Source: Biomphalaria glabrata (taxonomy: Eukaryota; Mollusca; Gastropoda; Planorbidae). From it: a DNA stretch of 64,000 nt. This document shows, one piece after another, positions 21,001 to 32,270 of the stretch (positions are counted from its first letter, which is position 1; each line of letters starts with the position of its first letter). The position numbers and the translations under genes were made by a program. A model generated the notes under the pieces. It searched no databases and was not told where the DNA came from. It saw only the letters and a list, made by a program, of their open reading frames with translations. The DNA is taken from assembly GCF_947242115.1 (NCBI RefSeq), contig NC_074728.1, positions 10,482,221 through 10,546,220 on the forward strand. The letters run 5' to 3'.

Positions 21001-23607
21001 AGTGAGATTCATAACAAACGAATATTCACATTTGACTAGAGTAACACCTTTAGAAAAATCACTAAATATAGAAAGCCTTCAGGACAGAAGACTCAAAAGT
21101 AAAGTAGTAATTGTACATAAAACACTGAACCATAATCTTCAAAAACAAAAACAAAATTTAATAAAATACTCAGAAAGACACAAAGATAAAGGTACACTCC
21201 TCGTCCCATATTCTAGGACAAAATTGTACAAATGCTCCTTCTACCCTAGTGCTATTAGAGCGTGGAATGGGTTGCCTGAGCTAGCCAGGAAAACCAGTGA
21301 CTTGGCAGAATTTAAGTCATTGGTTAATATGCATGACTAAATGCATGACGCATAGAAGGTAATCATCTTCTTTTTTGAAGTAACGTCTGTATTATATAAG
21401 ATAAGAAATGCGCTCTGGACAATCTCTTTGTGGTCCTATGGAGGGAGGGGATATCTGGGAGTAGGTTTCCTTGCTACCTTTAGGCGCACGAGAGGGGATC
21501 GAAGCACCAGACCCTTTGCAGGGCCCAGATTTAGGCATAGGCAAAATAGGCAGCCGAATCGGGCCTCCAGTTGGTGGGGGACCTCACACAGGACTCAAAG
21601 AAATTTATTTTACAGACAAAAAAGATCTTTAAGAGTAGTTTGTAGAAAGAAATCCCTTGAAGAAATCGCGCTCCAACTTATTAATACCAATTGTATTTTA
21701 GTTCAATCTATAAAAAATATCTTCAGCAATAGCTAGTTTATGACATTTTGTATATTCTTCATTGGAAAAACAAAAGGTCAAATATAAATTTAAAAAACCT
21801 GTGTAAACACGCTTCTCGAAAAGGACTCTAGCGATTTTCCTAGAAATTTGACAGTTTATATATACCTTTGAAAAATAGTTTTTAGCTGGATTGACAGTTA
21901 TAGTTTTTTAAAGTACTGGTTAGTATAATCTAGTAATTAAATTTGGCCTGGAAATCTGGACAATCTTTATCTTGAATACGCATATCTTCATTAAAGATTG
22001 AAATAAATAAATAGACCTTCAGGAATATTATAGACCTATCTCCAAACTAGAATCCTCTATATCATATATCTAGATCCAAAACTCTATTGGCGACTAGCAT
22101 CTTTTAATGTTGCCTGGATCTGTATCACCAAACTAGGACATTCTATACTCTGATTAGATTTATACATGCGCTTTCTTTTTCGGTGAGGAAGGATTGGGGA
22201 GAATATTCCTCATTTTTTTAAAAGTACCATTCATTAATTATTGAAAGATAATCGCTCTTACAAAATGTCCTCAGCTTAATGGAGGAAGAATTGTCGTTAA
22301 AAAAAGCAACCTTTTTTAAGGCTATTCTTTTTTTTTGTCTTGATCTAATAGTTCATAATGTTTAATAATCTTATTTTAATACAAGTTTGTTTTGAAATTT
22401 AGATTCTCTATGCAATAAAATACAAGGAAATATTTGGTTCACTATTTTGTAAATTGTGTGCATTCTTCAGATTCAGATCAACGTACTTCGCAGGCCTGGG
22501 CTACTTTATAGACAGTATTAATGGCCTAGAAGGTTCGATACCTAACCAAACTTTTTGGCATTTTAGCAGCGACGGTGTAGCGTTACAGTGTGGTAAGGCG
22601 TCTTTCTGTTCTGTAACAATCTCTTAACATTTCTAATGCCATTGTTTTGTTTCTTTGTTTCAATTAGCATTACGCCACTAATCTAGGCTTATTGTATATT
22701 TGTTTGTGTGGGCAACTAATCCAGACTTACTGTGTATTTGGTTGAAATGGGCAAGAATCCTAAACTTATTGTAAATTTCTCCCTAATAGGTAACTAATTT
22801 TGTCGAGGTTTTTATTTGCTTTTAAGAGGCAGCTAATCTAGATTAATTGTATATTTATTGTATATTCTTTACAATCCGCAGCTAATCTAGACTCATTTTT
22901 TGTTTGTTTCTCTAATAGGCCACTGATCGTGATTCACTTTTTAAATTACAGTACCTCTATTATAGTCACACTTTCGGAGTGGAATCTGCTCCAAGGGATG
23001 GGTGGACGTGATGCTCAAAAAATGGCTCTAACGATTTTCCTAAATATTAGATAGTCAATGTTTATCGTTGGGTTTTTGGGAAAATAATTACTAGATCGTC
23101 ATCCGCCCTTAGCAAAATCTAGTTTGACCGTTATAATTTTTGAACGCATGAAAAAATAGGAAGTTAAATTTGGTAAGAGAACTAGAAAATCTTTATCTTG
23201 AACTTAACAAAAAAAAAGAGTTTAATAAACTAATGCTGAAAAAAAATTTTGGCGCACCGTCTTCAAAGTCTAGATCTAGAGGGCTATCATGTTATAAAGT
23301 CTAGTCTATAAAGTCTAGTAAATTTATACATTCCTTTAACCATGATTTTTTATCGGGAGGGGGAATGGGCGGGGTAAAAAAAATAAATTAAATCTATTAT
23401 TTATTTGTTATTCAGAGAAGAATAATCGCACTATAAGTTGTATAAAGGAGGTATTGTATTTTTTTTGTGTTTCTTGGTTGCTTCCAACAGACAAAAACTA
23501 ATTTAGACTAACGATATATTTCAGGAGCCTCAAGCTACGTGCCAAGAAATGGGGAGACAATCTTGTTTAACTTTACAACTTATCAAGATGCCGGATTTGC
23601 AAATTAA
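18019..23607 (+). CDS. Small secreted transcobalamin-like protein (beta domain only)
   Basis: Four exons fit with matching phases: 18019-18098, 20442-20663, 22471-22592 and 23525-23607 (stop), encoding about 168 residues. Residues 1-20 form a signal peptide (hydrophobic LLFVVVVGFI, then a SASSA|Q cleavage site). The rest resembles the C-terminal beta domain of transcobalamin and intrinsic factor, which clamps vitamin B12: INVTL.AKN, then GLGYFIDSINGLEGS, NQTFWHFSSDG and SSYVPRNGETI. The large alpha-barrel domain of the vertebrate proteins is absent, as there is no room for it between signal and beta domain. Donors and acceptors are all GT/AG. AATAAA follows four bases after the stop. Introns hold a MITE, LINE pieces and a 24-bp minisatellite. 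B12 binding is inferred from the family and not shown. A coding-looking stretch at 19790-19940 does not fit the phase and was left out. Confidence 0.88.
18264..18629. mobile_element. TTAA-flanked MITE, copy 1
   Basis: It begins TTAACTCTTT and ends AAAGAGTTAA, so TTAA sites bound a short terminal inversion, as in piggyBac-type MITEs. The body aligns with 55496-55752 (TTTCTGATAA.CAAACAAA, then TTATTGAAGTT.AATCATAA). A LINE-tail segment at about 18364-18450 (REEWRKTVDKS type) is inserted in this copy only. It lies in intron 1 of the transcobalamin-like gene. Confidence 0.75.
18880..19240 (+). mobile_element. LINE C-terminus with CCHH finger
   Basis: One open frame reads WEALALDRSLWREAV, then CHVCGRLFKARIGLYSHLRVH. 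This is the gag-knuckle-like or C2H2 ending found on many non-LTR retrotransposon proteins. The minus-strand copy at 23838-24300 has the matching ALDRSRWRDTV and CNICGRECLSNIGLYSH. Both end near an ACTGAAGGAGGC-like or ACGAAGGAGGC motif. It is a 5'-truncated fragment inside intron 1 of the transcobalamin-like gene. Confidence 0.75.
19451..19716 (+). repeat. 24-bp minisatellite, 11 units
   Basis: The unit is AACAAATAGCAGAATACTCT plus four bases; variants carry AGCTG in place of AGCAG. Because 24 is divisible by three, the minus strand stays open and gives a repetitive LFRVFCYL frame that is not a gene. It is intronic. Confidence 0.93.
20150..20310 (-). repeat. SINE body fragment
   Basis: The minus strand matches the SINE body (GGTACCTAACATTAGTTGGG, GGTCGTTGTGCTGGCCACAT), with the head missing. 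It lies in intron 1 of the transcobalamin-like gene. Confidence 0.65.
20830..21420 (+). mobile_element. LINE 3' part (CR1/Jockey-like), 5'-truncated
   Basis: Two overlapping frames give IKKLNKALGFIKRNFYKPN, then VRFITNEYSHLTRV, ESLQDRRLKSKVV and SFYPSAIRAWNGLPELARK, the region after the reverse transcriptase in CR1/Jockey-type LINEs. A frame change falls near 20930-20990. The 3' end carries TATATAAGATAAG. Fragments of the same element occur at 12885, 13590, 17040, 35638 and 57965. It lies in intron 2 of the transcobalamin-like gene. Confidence 0.78.
21500..21600 (+). repeat. hAT-like repeat end
   Basis: GCAGGGCCCAGATTTAGGCA followed by AAATAGGCAGCC and GGGCCTCCAGT resembles the termini of hAT-derived repeats; related wording is at 24970-25075 and 59035-59100. 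Confidence 0.4.
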
Positions 23608-23611
23608 AAGA

Positions 23612-23617
23612 AATAAA
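23612..23617 (+). terminator. Poly(A) signal, transcobalamin-like gene
   Basis: AATAAA lies four bases after the stop codon at 23607, implying a very short 3' UTR. Confidence 0.6.
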
Positions 23618-23837
23618 ACTTATTTTTGTGGAGAATTTGTTTTAAATTGTCGTATATTGTAGTCAAATGTTTAAAATGAATAAAAATTTCTTCAGTTTTC
23701 GTGTGTTCAATTTCAAACAAGAATAAACTTTGCGTTACCAACTTACCAGACACCAATACGCCAGGAAAAAACACAAAATAGGAAGACAAGACCTATTTAT
23801 AAACACAGCATCCATATTAGTAGAAATAGCATTTTTT

Positions 23838-24300
23838 CTATATGTGTTGGCCTCCTTCAGTCGTAGAACGACTATTGTTCACCTCAAACACTTTTTCATG
23901 TGGCTGTAGAGCCCTATGTTGGAGAGACACTCCCGTCCACATATATTGCAGGTCAAGGTGGCTTGCGCTGAGGCCCATGATTTTTCGTTGTCCACAGGTT
24001 TCTTGATCACTGTATCTCTCCATCTAGAGCGGTCTAGAGCTATGTCTTCCCAATGGTCAGTATTGATGTTCACTGATTTGAGGTCTCGTTTTATTACATC
24101 TATGTAACGGACGTGGGGGCGATCAGTTTTTCTTGAGCCAGTCGCGAGTTGTATTTAGAGATTGACTTTCGGGATGCGATTGTCTTCCATCCGGCGAACA
24201 TGTCCAAGCCAGCACAATCTTCGTTGTCTGAGGACTGTAAAGATGCTGGGAATACCTGCTCGCGCAAGGATCTCAGATATGTAAACATATCATACAACTG
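23838..24300 (-). mobile_element. LINE C-terminus with CCHC/H finger
   Basis: The minus strand reads WLGHVRRM-type sequence, then ALDRSRWRDTV and CNICGRECLSNIGLYSH, in more than one frame. It is the same family as 18880-19240 in opposite orientation, about 5 kb away. Confidence 0.72.
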
Positions 24301-24357
24301 AAAACTCAGTAAATTGATAATTATACAGCTGCACTACTAAATGTATATATTTTTCAG

Positions 24358-24646
24358 GCAGACTTTTCACAAGAAGCTCAGCCCACTATACAGGCATATC
24401 TTTGAAGTGAGTCAATAGTCCCTTTTTAAAACATACACTTTACGTTGATCTGCGAAAAAAAAAAAAAAAAAAGATATCTTCATAAGTGAGCTTCCAATCA
24501 ATGTCAGGATACTTACACTTTATTTCAACTTGCTAGAAAAACGATCAAGTGTATGGGAGATGACCTTATGTCAAAGGTGTACACATTTTCCGACCTTAAA
24601 GGTAGTCGGCGTAACAGATCCACTCCCCCACTTAACACAAAGCGCT
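24358..24646 (+). CDS. Two candidate small exons, possibly 5' exons of the protease gene
   Basis: 24358-24406 has a TTTTTCAG acceptor and GTGAGT donor; 24537-24646 has a TTGCTAG acceptor and a perfect GTAAGT donor. Read in the phase that joins them, they encode a short peptide containing MGDDLMSKVYTFSDLKG with no stop. The second ends in phase 1, which is what the protease exon at 28582 needs. No domain is recognised and no initiator exon was found, so the call rests on splice signals and phase only. Confidence 0.35.
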
Positions 24647-26195
24647 GTAAGTAATCTAATCTATTTCATTAAACAAATAGAATTTAAATTCTCTGATATG
24701 CGCAGAAGTTCTTACGTTTTTTCCCTACCACCTATGTTATTTATGGACGTACAAGCCCTCCCCCACCCAACAACCAAAAAATTAGGGGAATTTAGGTGAC
24801 TGTAGTTTTGCTTTAATTTTGCTATAGGTCTACTCTTTAGGATCTTATTTTGAGGTTCAACTCAGAGTAGCCATGGAAGGGGGGGGGGGTGAGGTCGAAT
24901 CCCCTCCAATAAAAATTTTACCTCCACCTCTAATAAAAATAATAAAAAAAACTAATGGTGACTGCATAGCGGCCTTAGCGGGACCCTGGGCAAGTGCCAT
25001 ATTGGGGCCACGAATATTTGTACGATGGGGGACAGGTTCGGTTGCCTCACAAGCCACCACATAAGGCCGCCTCTGAGTGACTTAATTCCATTAGCGTATC
25101 CGATGGGAATTTTGGAATTAAAACTCTACTTCTAGTTAAAAAAAAAAGCAAAACTACACTCTCCATACTCGCTTAGCATATTCCAGCGGGTTTATCCCTA
25201 GCCTATGCAATATGTAATAGATCCGAAGTGGCAATAAAAAAAAATAAAAAAGGGAACAACTGAATTCGAACTCATGGCTGAAGCCTTTTCAGGCTTCTCA
25301 AGCCATCACGATAACCACTCTGCTAGTGGAAAGCTTATGAACATAGAAGATTGTATAGTTATCTATTTTTTTTTTTTTTGTGGTCTCGACCAATTTTTCA
25401 GGTTTGTGTTCACTAAGACTCAGACGACGACATATAAGGTAGACTAATTCAGCTTGATAGGGTGTGGGAGAAATAACGTATACAAACTTTTTGCCTGACA
25501 GACAGTTAGGGTAAGTTGATATGAATTTTTTAAAAAGTACTGTCAACTAATTCCATGAGCGTAGCCAAGGAGGTTTTTGAGGTTAAAACCCCCCTTTAAT
25601 AAATAAATTTAAAAAATCAGTCACTTAGCTGACATCGAGACTAGGGGTATGTATTTCACTAACTCCAGAAAAGCGAAAAGATTTCCAAATATATATTTTT
25701 AATTACCCCCCCCCCCCCCAAAAAAAAAAAAAAAAAAAAAAAACTGGCTACGTCCATTATGTTATCACATATCCTTCTAATACACACAGTGATCTGGCTC
25801 CAACTCTACACAAAGAATGACATATAGGCAGCGGGAATTTCCAATTGCATCAAATACTTGTAGGTAAAGTCCGTCCGAGTCAGCATCTTGTGATTCATCC
25901 TGCGACAGATGTGTAGTCCTGAACACTCCCAGATGACCATGTTTTGAAACTTAGATTTTAGCAAGCGTTCGGTTAAACGTTAGAAATTCGATCCGTCAAT
26001 TAACGACAATTCTTTCTTCATTAAATGTAAGTAACTTTTACATGTAGTTAAGGCTATTACATACTGGGTAGTGCTACTGAGGGTACTTAGCGCATAATAA
26101 CAACTTTATCCACTAGATTTAGACTCGGATCTATTTGAGTATAGTCTAGTACGTTTCATATGTAAGGAAAGCCATGTCATGAAAAAGTATTGGGC
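24647..26195. other. Repeat-filled DNA, probably intronic
   Basis: About 24880-25075 is a G-rich repeat with hAT-like words. A minus-strand tRNA-like SINE head sits at 25230-25330 (GAGTGGTTATCG, then GAGTTCGAATTCAG). About 25555-25760 is a CGTAGCCAAGG unit followed by C and A homopolymers. A minus-strand stretch at 25775-25948 has an open, protein-like frame but no recognised domain. Confidence 0.45.
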
Positions 26196-26397
26196 CAGTG
26201 GCGTAGGGGGGCCCGTTAGCTCGATCTATTTTAGGAGCTTTGCATTTTGACATTCGACATCATAACAAGAAATAATTGCGTAATATTTAATGTAAAAAAA
26301 AAAATTCGGACACTCATTTTGGGGGCCCCATCAAGTGGGGAGCCGGGAGGGATTATCATATTTGGCTCTCCCTTCCCCCACCCTAGATACGCTGCTG
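26196..26397. mobile_element. hAT-like MITE, copy 2
   Basis: It begins CAGTGGCGTAG and ends CTAGATACGCTGCTG. ATTGGGC occurs just before it and again a few bases after it, a possible target duplication. The interior shares TTTAATGTAAAAA and TGGGGGCCCCATCAAGTG with copies at 17448 and 31951. Confidence 0.68.
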
Positions 26398-28581
26398 CAA
26401 TCATTGGGCACCATTTCTACTCATCCATCTTAATAATACAATATTATTATTATCGTAGAAATGAACTACTTTGTATTCTCTGGCACTGCCAGGGTCGAGC
26501 TTCGTTAAAGGGGAAAACAAAATTAATTGTAGTCTCCTCTGTGCAATGTCTCGGAGGAATTTTCTGACGTGGCATGTGTAACCGTTAATGATGATGTTTG
26601 ACGTGGTGTGAATGTGTGTTGATATTACACCTGGGACTGGTTACTATTAGTGTGTCGCGAATGTCGTAGAATGCTGGGTTCTTGCTTCCTGGAGTCACAC
26701 TTAACACGTGACAAACATAGATACTACAGATTGACTTAAGTCCGTTTCAGCAGACAAAATATAAAGTTTATTTGATAACAATAATAATACTGCACTCCTT
26801 GTCGGTTACATAATCCAATAAGAAACACATCCGCATAACAGCGGTATCAAATATATCCAACATGCCAAACTCTTCAAAACAGACTTCAAGTAACGTACGC
26901 ATCACAGAGGGTAACAAATACTTAATAATAATAGTAGTACTGAATAATAACTACTACAAATACATATCTCAAGTGACCACTGGCTTCGACTGCCCAAAAG
27001 ATACTTCTTAACTCAAAATTACTACTTGACTCTCTAAGTCACTACTGTCCTACTGGACCAAAAGATACTACTTGACTGACTGGTCCACTTGACTGACTTA
27101 AAAGTCAATTTAGTCATTCTACTTCCTGTTTCTATATCAAGAGTTTCACGTGTCTTTTTACCCTCATGGTCTGAGGTGAACATATAACAGACAATGTCAT
27201 CTGAGACTGTGACACATGTCTGCAGCAATACTGCCATATGGCAGACAATGATAATCTTCTTTTTCTTCTTCTTATTTTAATCATAATAATTATTATTTTT
27301 TATAGATCAAGGCCAGAGTGATTTCGCTCTAATATTGTAGACTGCATTACAAGAGATTATACTTCTTGTTGGCTGTGTGTGTATACAAATGGGTAAGTAG
27401 ACTAAATTGGACAGCCTATTAGTGACACTTGTTTAATACTAATTTTAGTGTTAGCCGTTACTGAGGTTATAATTGAGAGCTTTCCCTTCTGTCTTTCTTC
27501 CAAATTTAGCATCCTCAGTGCCATCCATAAATCTGCTTATTCCTATAAAAAATTTTGTTTATTTCATTTTACTTAGCTGATCTAGATCGTGAGTACAGCG
27601 TGGCATTCAGAGCTCAGCACATGGTAGGAAATTGGAGAGGGGTCTTAACCAGATTTTACTACAGACTTTCTTTGTACCCATTTCTTATTACGCATGGGTG
27701 AAGCCTTTTTCTTTTTCTTGGGGTAATCTTTTTTTTTTTTTGCAATTACACACACGCGTCTAGATCCTGCACATATTTATATCGGTACTTGCCGGACATA
27801 TTAGCTGCTTGGAGAGTGGGGAACTGCTGCGTGGGCGACTTTGTTCGAAAAGCAAATGCCCTGGCATTCCTCTCATTTCTGTGAGATGATTCATAGTTGT
27901 TTCGCGACTGAAGAAGGTCTTTAATCAAAACCGTTCTTTTTTTTTATTTTCGGTGCGACAAGCGCTTTTTCAATATTTGGAAGCTCCATATCCTGCTATA
28001 TTTTTTTTTAATAAATCTGCTATTCACAGCACTTTATTAATGAAGCCTAGCAACTGATAGGGGGAGGTTTAACCACAAACTTTTCCTGGCTACGCCCGAG
28101 AATTCGATGTCTGTTGTTTTCTTCAGTTTTTCTCAGTCAATGACTTGAATTTTTGTAGATTTAATTTATTAATGGAACAAAGCGAATGTTAGGAAAACGG
28201 ATCGGTGTGTAACATTTTTAAAAAAGGCAGGGAGGGGGAAATCTTGTCAGATGCTGGGGAGTTAAACCCCTTTCTACTCTACCCACCCTTCAGTCCCCAC
28301 AAAAATATCTAGTAGCCATCCTTTGAACCCAACCCTCTATATAAACATTTTTATTTTCCGAGGCTAATACTATCCTTGCTGCTTAAATATAATCTATCAT
28401 ATAAGAAAAGCTTATTCTTTTTTTTTCTACAGGATAATTCTTTATAAGTAAATGATTTCTTACATTCAGACAGTATAACCCAAGAAGCAGTGAGTTAATA
28501 CATGAATTGTAATAATTGAGATTTTCGTCGAAAGTAATCAGTTATCACTTTCATGTAACTTTCTACCTTAATTGATTACAG
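26398..28581. other. Intergenic or intronic DNA; possible second LTR relic
   Basis: 26577-27235 begins TGTGTAAC, is flanked by TGGCA on both sides, and has a composition like the solo LTR at 3407-4302, but the right terminus is unclear, so it is only a possible relic. 27746-27928 has an open minus-strand frame with no domain. The rest shows homopolymer tracts and nothing recognisable. Confidence 0.3.
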
Positions 28582-29696
28582 GTGAAATAGAAGTACAGTA
28601 CAGTGAAGGTAGCGAATTGAATCTTCACGGTGAATTCAAAAACTGTTCCAAGAATCCGAATCATCTTAATTTTATCCCGATTGATCAATTTAGACTTGAG
28701 CATCTCCCAGAGAGATACAGAAACGATGACATCTTTAAATTCATTAACCTGACAGCTCAGCTGACAGTGAGAGTTGTCTGCACCTACGTCAGCAAGAAAA
28801 GACCGCCAACTTGGCCAGGAACGAGTCTTAAGTATTTATTTTCCGATATGAGAGGGGAAGAAATGAACTCCACCGGAACCGGAAGAGTGTGGGTGGTGAC
28901 ACTTGCGGAAGAAGGCGGGGGCAATGAAGAATCAGATGACGAGTTGTACCAAGACGGGAAAGAATACCATGAAGGACCTGACTATGATGCTGAACAAGAA
29001 GCAGCTCACGTGGCTAGAGAGGAAATGGAGCAAATAAACACTTGTGTTTGTGAAAATTGTAAAGACTCTGACTCACTCAGCTCAGAGTTTGGCTGGGTTA
29101 AAGTGATCACGGCTCGCCATGTCGTGTTCAACAACAAGGAGGCCAGAAGCGCATCATGTCGTCTGTTCTTCGACTCTGACAGAGGCGGAAATCCAAAGAC
29201 TATCCTTACTGTGGTGAAGATGGCGACTCTAAACCCGAAACTGGATTGGTGCTGGCTTAAATGTGTCACCTGCGACAAAGGACTGCTGGAGAGGCTCTCT
29301 GAAATGTGCAAACGTCGGCATGAACTTTATTTAAAAATAAACGGAGACTTCGAGAAGTTCCGAGATGTCGCCAAGAACAACCCAGAGATCCGCGTGTCTC
29401 GCAATCTCAACGTGATAGTTTCCCACCCACACGGTTGTTCCAAGCAAGTCTCAGTCGGAGAGTGGACGCTGGCGACGCAGTACAAAGACAACCTGGACGA
29501 TGTGTGGACGCGATACTTCTACACGACAGCAACCTGCAAGGGCAGCAGCGGGGCAACGACAATCATGCTGGGATATACAGGAACTGACGATCATGTCCAC
29601 AGTGGATTCTACACCAAACTCAAACTGAATCACAGTGGATTAGGTGATGATTACTGGGAGCCCAAAGTGCAAGAGAAAATATTTGTTGGTGTTTAA
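28582..29696 (+). CDS. Chymotrypsin-fold (PA clan) serine protease-like protein, terminal exon
   Basis: A single long exon follows a TTGATTACAG acceptor (entry phase 1) and ends at a TAA; it has no initiating ATG near its start, so upstream exons must exist. Its 371 residues contain the landmarks of a trypsin-like peptidase: GTGRVWVV (first strand), ITARHVV with the histidine (codon 29118-29120), KLDWCWLKC with the aspartate (29244-29246), a HPHG loop, and CKGSSGAT with the presumed serine (29547-29549), then a GYTGTDDHVHSGF strand. An acidic insert of about 50 residues (rich in E and D) sits between the first strand and the histidine, unlike digestive trypsins. There is no signal peptide in this exon. 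The N-terminal 100 residues match nothing I know. GSSG instead of the usual G(D/N)SGG leaves activity open. The substrate and cell location are unknown. Confidence 0.75.
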
Positions 29697-30450
29697 TTGA
29701 TAGGCTACATATTTTCCTTTGAGATAGACAAGAACAAAAAAAAAACCATTTAGGCCGCTTGCAGACTGCACTGTCTTAACTGTAAGGCAAAAAAATGCAC
29801 CCCTGATGTTGTGAAGAAAGGAGCTTTCACATTTTGCCGTAATGGTAGCCTACAACAGTTGTGTCTTGCCACTGAAATCAAGGTCCCTATTAAATTTATG
29901 CTTTTTTTTTTCAGTTTTACTGCTATGACAGAGTCCTGTTTAATTATTTTGTTGCCTAGGTATTCCTAGTCTGCTTTTTTTTTTTTCAGTATCTTGGAAG
30001 ATTGAATTATGTTATTGATTCATCAAATCTACAAAGAGTGTGTGGAATAATTCTACTTCTCCCTTTTGATTCATGGGCTGCTTAAAAAATAACCGAATTT
30101 TTTAAAGACTTGTACCACAGCAGTAAAACTACCACACAGTTGACACTTATGTACTATTGATTATACACATGACTCACATCAAATACAATTATTCATATGT
30201 CGATGATTTGTATCGAAAATATCGAAATCCCGCCCAAAGTGAAGAGTACAACGTTAGGACAAAAACTCGTCCTTTTTTTGTGCACGGTCATAACCGTGTG
30301 GTGTGACAGCGGTCTTACGGTGGTATTAGAGAGCCGTGGGAAAGTATTTTTACAAAGCTTATATCAACTCACTCTGTCTGGTAAATCTTATATCAACTCA
30401 CTCTGTCTGGTAAATCTTATATCAACTCACTCTGTCTGGTAAAACGTTTG
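29697..30450 (+). other. 3' flank of the protease gene with a 29-bp tandem repeat
   Basis: This is the 3' UTR and beyond. At 30357-30443 a 29-bp unit (TATCAACTCACTCTGTCTGG core) is repeated three times in tandem. No convincing poly(A) signal lies close to the stop; AATAAA at 30534 falls inside a repeat. Confidence 0.5.
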
Positions 30451-30950
30451 AACACGTTATTCCTCCGACGTTCATTCTGGGATCAAGTGGAAATTTTGTA
30501 AAATTATTTCTTTTACCTGACAACACAAGAATCAATAAAATAAAATATTAACCAATTATTGGTGATTAATTATTTTGTTCGGTATTGAACTATGAAAAGA
30601 ATTTGTACTTGACAGGTGTGGTGGTATGACTTGAACTAGTTTCCTTTATACTTTGTGTAGAGACTTAGGTCGCCAATTAAAAATTAAAACTAACAATAGA
30701 TAACTATAAAACCTTCTTTTTATCATAAGCACTTCGCTGGCACAGTGGTTAGTGCATTGGCTTGAGCTCTCGAGTTCGAATTCAAGTCGTACAATTTTTA
30801 AAAATAAAATGCATTTAAAAAGCGATCACCTTCACACATTCAAACCTCCTTCTTCTCCCCCTTCCTCCTTTCCCAACTGGTCCACTCAAGGAATAGGATC
30901 AGAATAAGAAAGCTAAAAGCCTGAAATTGCGCTAAACTAAAACAATTGGT
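30450..30950 (+). repeat. Composite SINE-like repeat
   Basis: It aligns with 55940-56235: TAATTATTTTG, then CTTGACAGGTGTGGTGGTAT, a tRNA-like head (CACAGTGGTTAGTGCATTGG, GAGTTCGAATTCAAGTCGTA) and the tail AAGCCTGAAATTGCGCTAAA. Related 5' sequence is at 32400-32620. Confidence 0.6.
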
Positions 30951-31290
30951 AAAAATATTTCTAATCGCACTGATTTATTATTGTTAGTCTAGATCTATTA
31001 CAAATAAAAGCTGTGTTGTTTTTTTGTTAAAAGTATTTTGCATATTTTTCTTGTTAAAGAATGACGTTACAAGGCGACAAGATGTAGACGTTACCTTCTT
31101 ACTGTTAGTGTCCATGCAGAAGTAAATTCCTTGTGTTGTTGAAGTCTGTTACAAAGTTTTTTTACGAGAGTCACTTGTTTGTACTCAAGTGGCAGGGCGA
31201 CCAGAACTGAAGATATTTTTAGATTTTTAACTGAAACATGTCTACACATAGTTGTGCTGCGAGATTTGGTTATGACTTATGCACGTTATT

Positions 31291-31575
31291 GGAGGCTCGG
31301 TATCTGAGTGGTAGGCTACAGCGCTTGTGAATTTAAACCAAGGATCCCCTGTTCAAACGTTTGTGAAGTCTGGGATTCTAATTTCTGGATATTTGGGCGC
31401 CTCTGAGTTCATCCAGCTCGAAAGAGTACCTGACATTAGTTAAGGAAACGTAAAGGAGATTAGTCGTTGTGCTGGCCACATGACACCCTCGTTTACCGTG
31501 GGCCACAGAAACATAAGACCTTTTCATGATCTGCCCAGTAGATCGTAAGGTCTGAAAGGGGCATAAACGTTACTA
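31291..31575 (+). mobile_element. tRNA-derived SINE
   Basis: Same family as 12151-12406 but in plus orientation: CTGAGTGGTAGGCTACAGCG head, GTACCTGACATTAGTTAAGG body, GGTCTGAAAGGGGCA end. It is about 285 bp and near full length. Confidence 0.78.
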
Positions 31576-31784
31576 AAGAAGAAGGAACGAAAACTCATAA
31601 CTAATTTCATTTCAATAATCTTAGCCTAAGTATTTCTATTTAGTTTACTCGACTTTGCACACTGACCGTAACATAAACATTTTTTTCTTCACACATCTTG
31701 TAAATAAAAAAGGAATTAAAAATAAAAATTTGTTTATATCTCACATTACTTTTTGTTGTTCTTATTTTATAATAGCAACTCATT

Positions 31785-32270
31785 TCAGTTCATTTGAGCC
31801 CTTAGATGGTTCAGACGGATCTTAGGAGTCAGTTACAGAGTTATACTCTCGAATAAGTAAATCCTATGCCGAACAAAGACTCGACCACTGAAAGAGGTTG
31901 TGACAAGGCGTCACATTAGGGTTGCTGGACAAGTTCTCCGACAGAATGAACAGGGGCGTAGCTCTTTGGGGGCCTCTACATTTTGCATAATATATAATTT
32001 TTAATGTAAAAAGCAATCATTTGGGGGCCCCCATCAAGTGGGGGTCCGGGGGGGGATTTTCAAATTCTCCCTCTCCTCCCCCCAATGAATGAACTACGTA
32101 AACAAAGGGTTGCAATGAATGGAGGTCAATACGAGGAAAGCGCAAACAGAGACGTCCTCGTATAACCTGGCGCCACAGCTTCATTGAGGACTTCATAGCA
32201 GTGGAGATCAGTTGGGAAGAAGCTTCAGACATTGCCAGTGACAGATCGTTATGGAGACAGCTTCCTGCTC
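31785..32270 (+). mobile_element. LINE fragment interrupted by a MITE
   Basis: The plus strand encodes RHIRVAGQVLRQN, then, after an insertion at 31951-32085, RGKRKQRRPRITWRHSF and DIASDRSLWRQ. This is the typical end of a LINE reverse transcriptase protein (GKRKxGRPxxTWR ... DRxxWR). It is 5'-truncated and decayed. Confidence 0.72.
31951..32085. mobile_element. hAT-like MITE, copy 3, inside a LINE
   Basis: It begins CAGGGGCGTAGCT; the right terminus is shortened. The flanks AGAATGAA and TGAATGAA match at 7 of 8, fitting an 8-bp hAT-type target duplication. The interior shares TGGGGGCCCCCATCAAGTGG with the other copies. Confidence 0.7.

Noticed and set aside
26577-27235. Second solo LTR
   Set aside because: It has a TG start and TGGCA on both sides, but no clean right end; kept only as a possibility in the gap entry.
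29006-29311. 101-residue minus-strand frame
   Set aside because: It is antisense to the protease exon.
30357-30443. CRISPR-like direct repeats
   Set aside because: Head-to-tail 29-bp units without spacers, in a eukaryotic sequence.
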